This document shows, in pieces, positions 46,747 through 54,543 of a stretch of 54,543 nucleotides of DNA (the stretch's first letter is position 1; each line of letters starts with the position of its first letter). The position numbers and the translations under genes are program-made. The notes beneath the pieces are model-generated. The model was given only the letters and a program-made list of their open reading frames with translations, was not told the origin of the DNA and did no database searches. Where the stretch lies: the IMG/VR virus record IMGVR_UViG_3300046461_000068, positions 1 through 54,543 of that record, one strand, 5' to 3'. This DNA is from a virus.

Positions 46747-47958
46747 TTATGAGTAGCAACTTGTGTGCGGCACTCGGAGCGGTGGGCAGTTCAAGTGAGC
46801 GATCGCGTAGCCCAGGTAGGTTTGGCCCGGCTGAGACGCACTCGCATAGAGCGCATCGAAGAAGCCGAGTTCACCGCGCGGGTTACAAGCCTTGTCGGTG
46901 ATGACAAGGAACTGGAACTCGCCCATGTGGGAAGCGTAATCGAACTTGATACCTCCGCCCGGGGCGGTGCTTGGTCGCTCCATCAGACAGGTGTAAACCG
47001 TGGGGATGAAGACGAAGCTGATGCCGTATGGCGCATAAATATACGCCGGGTTAATCAGCCGTTTCCAGCCTTTGGTGGTTGTCTGTGGCGCGAGATACGG
47101 GTAAACCCTGGCCCCGCCTGAGTCGTAACGCGGCGGGAATTTCAGCCAGACATGCTTAAAGCCGTTGTAGCTATAAGGCGTGCCCAGCGTGTTGATGAGT
47201 TTATCCGGATCAGCATACCGGAAATCCATCCGCAACTCAGGATCTTGACGGATAAGATCGCGCGACGTAACCGCATCGGTGAACAGCGCGAAGATCGGTT
47301 GATCGTTCGCACCCTTTCCGATTGCGCCTGCCGTGGCGACCGCGCCGTCAAGGACGAGCTGCGTGTAGATTTGCTCAAGCGTCCCCTGGACCAGACGACT
47401 GGTTGGCGTATTGCCCAGCGTCTGCGGTGTGAACCGCGTAGCTGCATCGGCAATAGCTCCAGATCCGGTCTCTACGATGTGGTGACCGGCCAGACTGAGA
47501 TACTCATTCTGGTAACGGTTGCTCCATACCCACTCGGTTACGGTCTCAAGCTGATCCATCACGTTGCTCAAGACCTGCGCGATCATAAAATCGTTTTGCA
47601 GATCGTTGATGCAGAAGTTCTCCGTCTGGATATTTCTGCGTGCCATCGTGAATGGCGTAAGCGTTTGACCGAACTTCAGGATTTCGGGTGTAGGAAGACA
47701 GTTATTGTTGTCAATGACCGCTCCCTCGACTCCACTGGTGCTTGAAGGCACCGCAGGAATCCACTCTGATCCGTTTTCGTGGTCTGTAAGCGTCCGTTCC
47801 AGCATCATCGAGTTGATGGTGAAACCCATGCCGGTGGGCCATTCGCCCTTTTCGACATAAGCAACCCACGGATCGTTGATGCTGATCCGATTATACAAAC
47901 GTGGCGACACTTGCCCTGTGAGAGCGTAGAAAGCGTTTTTGATGTTTTCGCAAGCCAT
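46747..47958 (-). CDS. Major capsid protein (probable)
   Basis: 403 residues from MACENIKNAFYALTGQVSPR. No short catalytic motif exists for capsid proteins. The call rests on order (portal, small protein, scaffold-like protein, small protein, this gene), on length, on the mixed alpha/beta sequence with long hydrophobic strands (YGISFVFIPTVYTCLMERPS, GEFQFLVITDKACNP), and on the strong ribosome site AAAGGA eight bases upstream. A longer in-frame start at 48021 exists but lacks a ribosome site. It has its own candidate promoter at 48139. Confidence 0.7.
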   Translation of the reverse strand: MACENIKNAFYALTGQVSPRLYNRISINDPWVAYVEKGEWPTGMGFTINSMMLERTLTDHENGSEWIPAVPSSTSGVEGAVIDNNNCLPTPEILKFGQTLTPFTMARRNIQTENFCINDLQNDFMIAQVLSNVMDQLETVTEWVWSNRYQNEYLSLAGHHIVETGSGAIADAATRFTPQTLGNTPTSRLVQGTLEQIYTQLVLDGAVATAGAIGKGANDQPIFALFTDAVTSRDLIRQDPELRMDFRYADPDKLINTLGTPYSYNGFKHVWLKFPPRYDSGGARVYPYLAPQTTTKGWKRLINPAYIYAPYGISFVFIPTVYTCLMERPSTAPGGGIKFDYASHMGEFQFLVITDKACNPRGELGFFDALYASASQPGQTYLGYAIAHLNCPPLRVPHTSCYS

Positions 47959-48138
47959 TAAAAAGTCCTTTCTCTCAAACAGTTGAGCTGGATGATGTTC
48001 CTCCTCCAAGGGAGAAGGCATTCAGCTTTTTCCGGGTGGCTGGCTTCCGGTATTCAGCCGTCTGTTTGAGAACGGGACTATTTCTCGACCGCGTTACGCC
48101 CTGCGGTGGATGAGGCCGCTAATTGTCATCCGTAGGAC
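47959..48138 (-). other. Long 5' leader of the capsid gene
   Basis: About 175 bases from the candidate promoter to the capsid ATG, without a leftward gene. It contains CTCAAACAG (47974-47982) and its reverse complement CTGTTTGAG (48062-48070), able to pair across 79 bases, and an internal GGAGGAGGAA. Possibly a structured leader controlling capsid output. Confidence 0.45.
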
Positions 48139-48167
48139 GTTCTACTACCCCGGGGTAAGCTGGTCAA
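48139..48167 (-). promoter_or_regulatory. Candidate promoter of the capsid gene
   Basis: On the minus strand TTGACC (48162-48167), 17 bases, TAGAAC (48139-48144). The spacer contains the perfect palindrome TACCCCGGGGTA at 48146-48157, which may be an operator. It would give the capsid gene extra transcription over the polycistronic late message. Confidence 0.5.
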
Positions 48168-48214
48168 CACGATTTTTCTGGCATCTGAAAGAAAATGAGT
48201 TACGAATCGTGATT

Positions 48215-48394
48215 ATGGACAAACATACCAAGGATGCTGACCACCAGCACAAGGAAGGCGAAGGATACAAGGACTCACTCGGCCAGGAGAACCCAGCGCA
48301 GGATCTTCAGAAGAAAACCATCACCGAAGTTGGCGAGATCAACAAAAAGGCGGCGGCAGATGCCGAAAAAGCAGAGAAATCCGAAAAGCATTAA
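48215..48394 (+). CDS. Small charged protein on the opposite strand
   Basis: 59 residues from MDKHTKDADHQHKEGEGYKD, made mostly of Lys, Glu, Asp, Ala and Gln; helical and probably disordered. It is the only rightward gene candidate inside the leftward late block, filling a 250-base gap between the capsid gene and 48391, and its stop overlaps the stop of the opposing gene by four bases. No ribosome site or good promoter. A longer frame from 48110 is open but less likely. Confidence 0.45.
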   Translation: MDKHTKDADHQHKEGEGYKDSLGQENPAQDLQKKTITEVGEINKKAAADAEKAEKSEKH

Positions 48395-48600
48395 GCGTCT
48401 TCTGCGGAAGACGAAGCGCAAAGTTCGCCAGAAACCTGTGGGGGCGGGATACTGACGTCAGTTGGTATCCATTGGGCGATTCGCTTCCAGTAATCCAGTT
48501 TTTTCCTCAGAATCGGAGCGCAAGTGGTCACTTCGCCGTCCCTGACGACGAACGCAGCGCATATCGAGCGCGTGTTCACCATATAGAGACCGTCTTTCAT
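48391..48600 (-). CDS. Conserved small phage protein (VNTRSICAAFVVRDG)
   Basis: 69 residues. MVNTRSICAAFVVRDGEVTT then CAPILRKKLDYWKRIAQWI is a widely conserved small phage protein of unknown function, found in many unrelated tailed phages; I recognise it with good confidence as a family but not by role. It starts as ATGA on the scaffold gene stop. Confidence 0.8.
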   Translation of the reverse strand: MKDGLYMVNTRSICAAFVVRDGEVTTCAPILRKKLDYWKRIAQWIPTDVSIPPPQVSGELCASSSAEDA

Positions 48601-49832
48601 CGGTTTCGGGCCTGCGACTTGTGAAATTCCCTCAAAAACACATCCGCGAAGGGCTTTTTTAGGTCGTCCTTCATCTGAGACTCGGCGGTGAAGGAACTTC
48701 CCGCGCTTTCTGACAGGTTTGGCTCTCCACCGAGCCTGTCATTGATGATTTTTTGGAGATCTCCCACCTTTTTCTGAGCGGTGAGGAACAATTTCCGGTA
48801 AGTGTCTGCCGCCGGAGCCAAAAGGCAGGCCAAAGCGACACGATCCAGGTCAGTGTTCTCCAAAAAGAGGCTCCTTCCCTGCGCGATTAGCTGGTCACTC
48901 TGGTCATTCCACCATTTTCCCTCGGGATCGTTCGTCCTTTGGAACACTTCCACCTTCGCTTCGTCCCTAAGACGCGCCACGGCGCGTTCAAACATGTTGC
49001 CCATCTCCTGCCGCTGGGCGGTCATCTCCTGATACTGCCTCTGGTTCTCACGGTCCCTGATCTTTTCCAGTGTTTTCGGGGCATCAGCCACAGCCCTTCT
49101 CCGGAGATCCTCGTAGCGGCGGTAGGACCGGAGCGCGTCATGCGCTTCCATCTTGGCTGACTCGGGCATTCCCTCAAAAAGTTGGTCGAGGCCTTCAAAC
49201 TGGGCCTTCCCTGAGAGGGACATCACTTTGGCCAGCTCCTGCGGATCTCCCCCTGAGTCGCGCACGATCCGCGCGGCCTCATTCCAGCTCTGCGTCAGGG
49301 GCTGAATGATGTTCTGATGGAATTCCGCAGACTGCTCGACGCCCACGCGGGAAAGCATTTCCGCCATGGCCTGGTTATTCTTTTCCAGCCACTGCATCCG
49401 GGCCTGTTCCTGCGGGTCGCGCTGCGGCTGCGCCCGTAGAGCATCGGCTTCCGCTTTGACCTTCTTATACGCCTCACGCAAGCCTTTGATGCGGCTCTGC
49501 TTCTGCTCCGGGGGAAGGTCATCCGGGAACTCCGCGTCAGGCTCCGGTGCGCCCGGTGCCAGGGTAGCGTCCGGCTTGAGCGCGTCCTGAAGAAAGGAAG
49601 GAATCTTCAGTTCATCCGGAGCCTTCGGCGGGGCGTCAGGAGGCGGAGCCGTGGCTCCAGGCAAAGGCGCGGTCGGATGTTCGGGAGCGGAGGAAGGAGT
49701 GCTGGCGCGTTTTACATCCGGGTAAGCAGTGTCGAATGCTCGCTGGACAGCATCCATGCCCGGGGAATTATCAACTCCGGGCGGAGGCTGAGTGATTGTC
49801 GGTGTTGGTGGGACGATGACTGGTTCTGCCAT
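48597..49832 (-). CDS. Scaffolding-like protein
   Basis: 411 residues. A Pro/Ala-rich disordered start (to about 110), then long charged helices (KQSRIKGLREAYKKVKAEAD, LEKIRDRENQRQYQEMTAQR), and a basic end (KKPFADVFLREFHKSQARNR). This composition, and its place between portal and capsid, fit a capsid assembly scaffold. No protease motif is seen, so the scaffold may be released intact. No strong ribosome site upstream. Confidence 0.7.
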   Translation of the reverse strand: MAEPVIVPPTPTITQPPPGVDNSPGMDAVQRAFDTAYPDVKRASTPSSAPEHPTAPLPGATAPPPDAPPKAPDELKIPSFLQDALKPDATLAPGAPEPDAEFPDDLPPEQKQSRIKGLREAYKKVKAEADALRAQPQRDPQEQARMQWLEKNNQAMAEMLSRVGVEQSAEFHQNIIQPLTQSWNEAARIVRDSGGDPQELAKVMSLSGKAQFEGLDQLFEGMPESAKMEAHDALRSYRRYEDLRRRAVADAPKTLEKIRDRENQRQYQEMTAQRQEMGNMFERAVARLRDEAKVEVFQRTNDPEGKWWNDQSDQLIAQGRSLFLENTDLDRVALACLLAPAADTYRKLFLTAQKKVGDLQKIINDRLGGEPNLSESAGSSFTAESQMKDDLKKPFADVFLREFHKSQARNR

Positions 49833-49840
49833 AACTTTGG

Positions 49841-50143
49841 TTACGTTTTCTGTTCGTTTTGTTCCGGTTCGTAAGTTGGTTCTCCTACTGCTTCAGCCGT
49901 TCGCAGAGGTGTGGCGAGGAGACGAAGTGTGTCGCCATATTTGCTATAACCCCGGGTAAGCCCGAGTTCAATGGCTGCCCGTGTTGGTGAGACGTCTTCG
50001 TCCTTGTCTCCCCTGATGGCGTAACGCGCGGGGTGATTGTCCTCCATGAGCCGGATAACGGCTTGCAGGATTCCATTGGTTTGCAGTTCCCTGGCCCACT
50101 GGCTGGCCAGGAATTTGTGTTTCCGAAATTCTTCAATGGTCAC
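49841..50143 (-). CDS. Small conserved hypothetical protein
   Basis: 100 residues starting MTIEEFRKHKFLASQWAREL. Helical, with ILQAVIRLMEDNHPARYAI and ELGLTRGYSKYGDTLRLL. Small proteins of this type lie between portal and scaffold genes in several environmental phages. Its start overlaps the portal stop as ATGA. Confidence 0.65.
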   Translation of the reverse strand: MTIEEFRKHKFLASQWARELQTNGILQAVIRLMEDNHPARYAIRGDKDEDVSPTRAAIELGLTRGYSKYGDTLRLLATPLRTAEAVGEPTYEPEQNEQKT

Positions 50144-52800
50144 TCGGATGCAGGTTTCTTATTGGCCTGCTTTGCTGCTGCTTCGGCTTTTCTTGCGGCG
50201 AGTCGCGCGGCGTGCGCGGCCTTGCGCTCCGCCAGCGACATTCCGTGATGAGCCTTGGTGCGCTCGACCGCCATTCCCTGCCCGGCCTTGGCCCGTTCAA
50301 GATCCAGTTTCTGCTGAGTAGTGGCTTGCGCCAAAGACATTCCGTGAGCTGTTTCCTGGTCCTGGAGTTCCATGGCGGCCTGCGCCTTCGCTGCTTCACC
50401 GGCTGTCTTCTGGGTGTCGCGCTGCATGCCGAACGCTGTTTTCTTGTCGGCCATTTGCTCATTAAAATCCTGCTTGCGAACCTTCAGGCCGTGGTCCAGT
50501 TCCATCTTCTGGGATTTGACGGCAAGGTCTCCGTGGACCTTTGCCATTTTGGGAATAAGGTCGGATGCCATTCCCATCGCCGCTTCATCGCCCACTGGCG
50601 CGGCACCGTTGCCGTTTTGTCCCTGCGCTCCCATGGCTTCCTGGACCTGCTGCTGTAGCTGGTCGGTTTTCTTGCCGAGATCATCAAGCTTCTTCTGCTT
50701 GTCCTTGACTTCATTCTTCCTGGTCGGGTCTCCCTGAAGAAGCAGTAAATGCTGTGCCATGTGCGGCCCAACTTGATGAAGGTGCATGAGAAGATCCGTC
50801 TGCTTTTGTAGATCCTCCGGCTGCATTTGTTGTGGCTGAACCGGAGCCGGAGCAACCTGCGGCAGAGGAGCCTGTGGCGGAGCCTGTCCGTTTTGAATCG
50901 CATTGGAACTGATCTCCATATAGTGCTGCATGGCGTCCTGGTAATGGGTGTCGAAATGGATCGACTGGTTCTGGGACGGTTCCACCATGGCCCTTCCGCC
51001 AGGCTGACGCAGCGCATTGTTTTCCAGCACCGCCATCGACATGTTCGCATTGGGGACGCCCTGCTTCTCGATCGGCGGGAAGAAGGAATCCACCGAATGC
51101 ATTCCAACCCCGGGCAAAGCTGCGGCACGGGCGCGAAGCGCGTGGTTCCTGCTCGTTTCATCCATGTAAGGAATCATGGCGACCAGCTCGCGCGTGGTCG
51201 TGTCGCGCACCACCGGGGAACCGAACCCGATTGAGCGCGTGGCCAGGACTCGCTTCACGTTTTTGAAAGTCAGAACTTCAGGAGGAATTCCCCGCGCCAG
51301 GCATCGAGCCTTGAATTCCATCGCCTCCTGTCCCCCGGGGATAGCCGCGCTCTGGGCCGGATCGAGTAACCTCCGGACGGTTTCACGGTGCCATTTGTCG
51401 AGGTTGTTGTAGTAGCGGTTGGTTGACCCCGTGGTAAGCATTCCCTGCTGCTGCTGCACAAGCTGGGCCTGGCCGAGAGTTGGCTCCGGCCTTCCTTCAT
51501 CGGTTCGCTGACGGTAGCTGCCGGTGTTGGCTTGCAGAGTTCCATGCAGTTCCCGGCGCATCGCCATCGCACCATCCAACGCCTCCGCAATCCGTGTCTG
51601 GACTACCTTGTAGCCCGGACTAACAACGGCAGCACCACCAACAAGAGCGATCTGAGTTTCCTCGATGGAATTGGCGTCCTGCGCTTCCAGTGTGATGCCG
51701 GAACCAATGACCGCGCCATCGAGCATCTGGCAGAAAGTTCGGTTACTGATGTCGCAAAAATCGTAGATCTTCGGCCCCAGCCCTTTGATAGCGTGCCAGG
51801 TTCCATCGGGACCGGAGTCGAAGAAGAACGGGCAAAACACCTGGGAAAAATTGTCGAACTTCCGACGCCGCTTGAACAGGTATCCGGTTTCCTCGGAAGT
51901 GTTTTCATAGGCCTCATTCATGTGACCCAGGTTCTGGTCGGTCACCATGTAGTGCGATACCTTGCCTCCGAATTCCTTAACGAATAGAGAAGCCACGAAA
52001 ATGCGATCAGAACGATGAATCCCGTGGAATAAATCACCAGTGCGTATCGCCCTTTGGTAGAGATCATAGTTTTCAGCTCCGAATGTTTGGCGCATCTCGC
52101 GCATTGAACTGTCGATGATGGCCTGCTGGCAAAGAGGAATGTTCCAGCCTTCTCCAGCCGGGTCGTAGGTTCCACCGCGCGACATAAACTGTTCCAGCTC
52201 GTCGGCGCGGTAGGAGTGAAGGACCGCGCACATTTCCAACTGCGAGATGTTGGCCCTGGTCTCCATCGGAACCAGGATCTTGCGGCACTTGACCGCCTCG
52301 GAATGCCAGCCAATGAAATGCGGCCAGAACATGGGACCAACGCCGTTGACCACCATCTGCCACTGCTGAAGCTGAATTTCGTGATCGAAACCATCCCAGC
52401 CGTTGAGGGTGTCGGTGTATTCCTCGGTGGCGATGTCGTCCCACTGGTCAACGATGTGCGCTGCCGCGCCGTCGATCCCGAAGTTGATCCGGGCAAAGTA
52501 GGGAACTTCAAAGACCAAATCGTAGTAGGGCGTCTTGGCAGCTTCAACGATGCCTTCGCTTTCGCGCAGGTTGAAGTTGGCCCGGTGTCCCTGTCCTATG
52601 TCAACCAGCTTCTGGTGAACCCAGGGCGGGTTACCATCCATGAGACCCTGGATCTTGGTGTAACGATACATCCGCGTCTCATCCTCATACTTGAGACGCT
52701 GGACTAACGAGCGAGCGTTGCTGGCGTTACCTATTCGGGAAGATGGCCGTTCTGTTGTCTCGGGATCGAGAGAGGCCAGTCCCTGGTAAATGTCCAGCAT
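50140..52800 (-). CDS. Portal protein
   Basis: 886 residues; the dodecameric ring at the capsid vertex through which DNA enters and leaves. The first 640 residues have the podovirus-type portal layout (EGIVEAAKTPYYDLVFEVPY, GDLFHGIHRSDRIFVASLFV, TFCQMLDGAVIGSGITLEAQ, ELVAMIPYMDETSRNHALRA). The last 250 are Gln/Lys/Ala-rich coiled coil, which would form an extended barrel inside the capsid. AAGGA precedes the ATG. Longer than most portals because of the barrel. Confidence 0.85.
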   Translation of the reverse strand: MLDIYQGLASLDPETTERPSSRIGNASNARSLVQRLKYEDETRMYRYTKIQGLMDGNPPWVHQKLVDIGQGHRANFNLRESEGIVEAAKTPYYDLVFEVPYFARINFGIDGAAAHIVDQWDDIATEEYTDTLNGWDGFDHEIQLQQWQMVVNGVGPMFWPHFIGWHSEAVKCRKILVPMETRANISQLEMCAVLHSYRADELEQFMSRGGTYDPAGEGWNIPLCQQAIIDSSMREMRQTFGAENYDLYQRAIRTGDLFHGIHRSDRIFVASLFVKEFGGKVSHYMVTDQNLGHMNEAYENTSEETGYLFKRRRKFDNFSQVFCPFFFDSGPDGTWHAIKGLGPKIYDFCDISNRTFCQMLDGAVIGSGITLEAQDANSIEETQIALVGGAAVVSPGYKVVQTRIAEALDGAMAMRRELHGTLQANTGSYRQRTDEGRPEPTLGQAQLVQQQQGMLTTGSTNRYYNNLDKWHRETVRRLLDPAQSAAIPGGQEAMEFKARCLARGIPPEVLTFKNVKRVLATRSIGFGSPVVRDTTTRELVAMIPYMDETSRNHALRARAAALPGVGMHSVDSFFPPIEKQGVPNANMSMAVLENNALRQPGGRAMVEPSQNQSIHFDTHYQDAMQHYMEISSNAIQNGQAPPQAPLPQVAPAPVQPQQMQPEDLQKQTDLLMHLHQVGPHMAQHLLLLQGDPTRKNEVKDKQKKLDDLGKKTDQLQQQVQEAMGAQGQNGNGAAPVGDEAAMGMASDLIPKMAKVHGDLAVKSQKMELDHGLKVRKQDFNEQMADKKTAFGMQRDTQKTAGEAAKAQAAMELQDQETAHGMSLAQATTQQKLDLERAKAGQGMAVERTKAHHGMSLAERKAAHAARLAARKAEAAAKQANKKPASE

Positions 52801-52803
52801 GTG

Positions 52804-53004
52804 TTAGTCCTTGAAATTCTCGATGCGTTCTCCCAGGACCATTGAGTATTGCACCATGATTTTTTGCTGCCTGCTCATGCGCTCCCATTCGTCGGGAGGA
52901 ACTATCTGAGTGGAGTTGTCATCGTCGAGAAAGGCGGATAGCGCGGCGGTCTTCTTGTCCAGTTCCTTCTTCTCCTCGACCACACGTTCCTGGTAGGGCT
53001 TCAT
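52804..53004 (-). CDS. Conserved small phage protein (YQERVVEEKxELD)
   Basis: 66 residues: YQERVVEEKKELDKKTAALS followed by RMSRQQKIMVQYSMVLGERI. This crossbar-like helical pattern (V.EK.EL..K...L..F ... L..Q...M..Y...L..RI) is conserved in many phages next to the Acb2/Tad1-like gene, as it is here. Function unknown. Overlaps the previous stop as ATGA. Confidence 0.8.
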   Translation of the reverse strand: MKPYQERVVEEKKELDKKTAALSAFLDDDNSTQIVPPDEWERMSRQQKIMVQYSMVLGERIENFKD

Positions 53005-53273
53005 AGTTTCAGGTTATCGGCGGTTGGTTCTACAACAGGAGAGGAAGGATCGTAGCTGTGCGGGTAGGGATTGGGAGTTCCCAGTCGCTTCAAATCCATT
53101 CCCATCCACATGATGGCTTCCTGGACCTTTGTTATGGCCAGGGCGCGTTCGCGGGAAGGCGGAAGCCGCTTCATTCCCTGAAGAATGCTGTCCAGTCCGT
53201 GCCGGACAATTTTATCCTCCTTGATTTCATCGAAGGGCATGTCGGTGTCCGGGTGTGTTGCTTCGTCGCTCAT
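53001..53273 (-). CDS. Acb2/Tad1 hairpin-like protein (candidate anti-defence sponge)
   Basis: 90 residues. The core RERALAITKVQEAIMWMGMD at 42-61 and the tail GTPNPYPHSYDPSSPVVEPT followed by ADNLKL match my memory of the Acb2/Tad1 hairpin family. Members bind cyclic (oligo)nucleotide signals and so block CBASS or Thoeris immunity. The helical hairpin (about 24-62) is visible; signal-binding residues cannot be assigned by eye. It is expressed with the late genes, between portal and terminase. Family assignment moderately sure, activity inferred. Confidence 0.65.
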   Translation of the reverse strand: MSDEATHPDTDMPFDEIKEDKIVRHGLDSILQGMKRLPPSRERALAITKVQEAIMWMGMDLKRLGTPNPYPHSYDPSSPVVEPTADNLKL

Positions 53274-53275
53274 AA

Positions 53276-53521
53276 TTAGAATCCGTTGGGTGTAATGATC
53301 CTGCTTGGTTCGCCCGAGGAGCGTTCATGCTCCAGGGGAAATTGTTTTCGCTTCTGCATCTCCTCGTTAATCACGTTGCGAAGGCGGGAAGTGATCTGCT
53401 CAATGGAGTTGCCCCGGATACCTTTCATGCGCTGGTTTTGAAGATCCAGGACAGAAGCGGCGTAGCCGCGCTCGGGATCGAATCCAACGTCAACGCGGAA
53501 CAAAAGAATAGGGTGAGCCAT
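53276..53521 (-). CDS. Small hypothetical protein
   Basis: 81 residues starting MAHPILLFRVDVGFDPERGY. A short beta-alpha protein (SVLDLQNQRMKGIRGNSIEQ then LRNVINEEMQKRKQF), of a type seen next to terminase or portal genes in environmental phages. No function known. Two bases separate it from the next gene. Confidence 0.65.
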   Translation of the reverse strand: MAHPILLFRVDVGFDPERGYAASVLDLQNQRMKGIRGNSIEQITSRLRNVINEEMQKRKQFPLEHERSSGEPSRIITPNGF

Positions 53522-53530
53522 CGGGAACCT

Positions 53531-54187
53531 TCAGGCTTTTTCCTCCTTTACCCCGGGCTTGTCAAGAGGAAGAAAATTCTCTCCTTCTTTTTTGAGCCAG
53601 CAAAAGTCGGGATACATATCTTGATGAGCGTCGGAATCGCTGCTAAGGGTTGCCATCGGAAAATGAACCTTCGCCTTGAGGAAACACTTGCAGACAGCGC
53701 AGGAACGGAGGGCAAAGTCGTAGCGAGACTTCTTATCCCCGATCACTTCCTTAACAGCCTGGGCGCAGCCAGCGCACCCCTGAACGTCAACATTCAGATA
53801 ACACTTTGCACAGATGCTGGCCCTCCTGTCAGCCTCGGCCTGCGTCACATATTTCATCCCGGAAGCTATCCAGCGAGCGAACGTCTTGAGTCCGGCGGTG
53901 ACGTCGCTGAAGTAAACGATCGGTGATGGACGCCTCCGGTTTGGATCGTCGTAAAGGCACCAGCCCGGAGGAAGCGTTTTGCAGATCTGTTCCTGCATGT
54001 CAGCTTCAAGCGTGGCAGGAATTTCTCGATTATTTGCGTAAAGGTGACGTCTCTCAACGTCTAGCCAGTCGGTGTAAGTCCAGGCGTGAGCTACAAAGCC
54101 GGATACGGGATCGACATAGCGGTAGCCCTCGGGAGGGCAGTCGCCCATCGTGTTAATAAGGCACAGACGAGTATTCGGGGCTGACAT
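53531..54187 (-). CDS. Cys-rich zinc-binding protein downstream of terL
   Basis: 218 residues. The N-terminal half is a small domain with GDCPPEGYRYVDPVSGFVAH. The C-terminal half carries many Cys: CAKCYLNVDVQGCAGC at about 133-148 and SCAVCKCFLKAKVHFP at 172-187, a two-site zinc ribbon with the last part (CxLKxKVHFP) very typical of a conserved phage protein that follows terL. Function unknown. It overlaps the end of terL by 35 bp. The same start is seen at 1-117. Confidence 0.8.
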   Translation of the reverse strand: MSAPNTRLCLINTMGDCPPEGYRYVDPVSGFVAHAWTYTDWLDVERRHLYANNREIPATLEADMQEQICKTLPPGWCLYDDPNRRRPSPIVYFSDVTAGLKTFARWIASGMKYVTQAEADRRASICAKCYLNVDVQGCAGCAQAVKEVIGDKKSRYDFALRSCAVCKCFLKAKVHFPMATLSSDSDAHQDMYPDFCWLKKEGENFLPLDKPGVKEEKA

Positions 54188-54197
54188 TGCGTTTTTT
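54071..54197. repeat. Terminal overlap, copy 2 (exact match to 1-127)
   Basis: Exact second copy of the first 127 bases of the window. Beyond 54197 the sequence follows another allele. See the copy at 1-127. Confidence 0.85.
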
Positions 54198-54543
54198 GAG
54201 GAAGCGTTTCCATGGGGAATCGGGCCGATCCTCGCTGGTGGAAATATCGTTGGGTGAAAGATGGCACCGCGCGGCTGCCACCTGCGCCGTCACCACATCG
54301 GCATCGGCCAGGTCCGGGGAATGGCGTGTCCGGTCTTTCATCTTGGCCTTGGTCTCCAGGGAAATGTAATTGCCGCGCATGGTCCACCAGCGGCGGCAGA
54401 ACTCCATGGCACTTTCAGGATCGAGACCCCGGATTTGCTCGTTGAGGAGGATCAGCCGGAAGAAGAACCACAGCTCGGTGACTCGGCGGTCATATTCTTC
54501 ATCCGCTCTTTTAGGGTTCGTGTTAGAGACAGGATTGCGGGAT
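54153..54543 (-). CDS. terL: Terminase large subunit, second allele, C-terminal part
   Basis: Codes for the last 129 residues of TerL (from about residue 427, SRNPVSN, to the SSVPY end) and runs off the right edge. The DNA from 54198 to 54543 differs from 128-473 at about 36 positions, yet every difference I checked is silent, including Ser TCA against AGT. It contains the final nuclease Asp cluster PDLADAD. It is a strain variant joined by assembly, not a second terL in the genome, unless reads show otherwise. Confidence 0.85.
   Translation of the reverse strand, partial: SRNPVSNTNPKRADEEYDRRVTELWFFFRLILLNEQIRGLDPESAMEFCRRWWTMRGNYISLETKAKMKDRTRHSPDLADADVVTAQVAAARCHLSPNDISTSEDRPDSPWKRFLKKRNVSPEYSSVPY

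Noticed and set aside
53563-53568. TTGACA on the minus strand inside the Cys-rich gene
   Set aside because: The bases 16-18 further on are G/A-rich with no -10 likeness; probably coding chance.
1-54543. tRNA genes, integrase, repressor of the cI type, DNA polymerase
   Set aside because: Looked for characteristic sequence signatures and found none. Absence by eye is not proof; tRNAscan-SE and profile searches would settle it.

Overview
The window is essentially one complete genome of a tailed double-stranded DNA phage (Caudoviricetes), probably short-tailed. It carries terminase, portal, scaffold-like and capsid genes and many fibre genes, but no tape-measure, tail-tube or sheath gene was recognised. 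The first 127 bases recur exactly at 54071-54197 and are then followed by a second, diverged allele of the end of the large terminase gene. The simplest reading is a circular assembly of about 54.07 kb that ran into a strain variant of its own terL. No integrase, DNA polymerase, tRNA, rRNA or CRISPR array was seen. The host cannot be named from the sequence. A GH75-like lytic enzyme and a BT4734-type primase give only a weak hint away from the standard enterobacterial models.

Layout. (1) 83-2216, leftward: large and small terminase. Going round the circle this is the start of the late block. (2) 2217-2725: non-coding, with four 20-bp iterons, palindromes and a leftward terminator. (3) 2726-5569, leftward: a five-gene operon built around a MoxR-like AAA+ ATPase and a protein with both a HExxH zincin motif and a VWA/MIDAS domain, flanked by small cysteine-rich proteins. 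(4) 5570-6035: divergent control region with a 21-bp direct repeat. (5) 6036-15520, rightward: about thirty mostly tiny genes chained by ATGA or TAATG overlaps. Many carry CxxC zinc motifs, and there is one RecB/Cas4-like nuclease with four cysteines. (6) 15627-18003: a two-gene lead-in and an AEP primase/RepA-like helicase, followed by 12-bp iterons at 18007-18154 (candidate origin). (7) 18222-21535, rightward: conserved phage proteins and a glycosyltransferase-FkbM methyltransferase fusion. (8) 21508-54187, leftward: GH75-like lysin, two large internal-type proteins (one of 2015 residues with an embedded thioredoxin-reductase-like domain), tail and fibre genes, a lysis cassette, capsid, scaffold, portal and small connector genes, running into terL across the window ends.

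How it works together. Rightward early transcription appears to start from several TTGACA-type promoters placed so that the predicted start site falls at or just before the ATG of the first gene (leaderless mRNA). Downstream genes are translated by coupling, many with Shine-Dalgarno sequences. Leftward late transcription probably starts in 2217-2644 and runs through terS, terL, the Acb2/Tad1-like small gene, portal, scaffold, capsid and fibres to the lysin. The capsid gene has its own candidate promoter and a long leader. Three fibre proteins share a C-terminal tip domain and two others are paralogues, so the adhesion region looks like a duplicating, modular receptor-binding apparatus.
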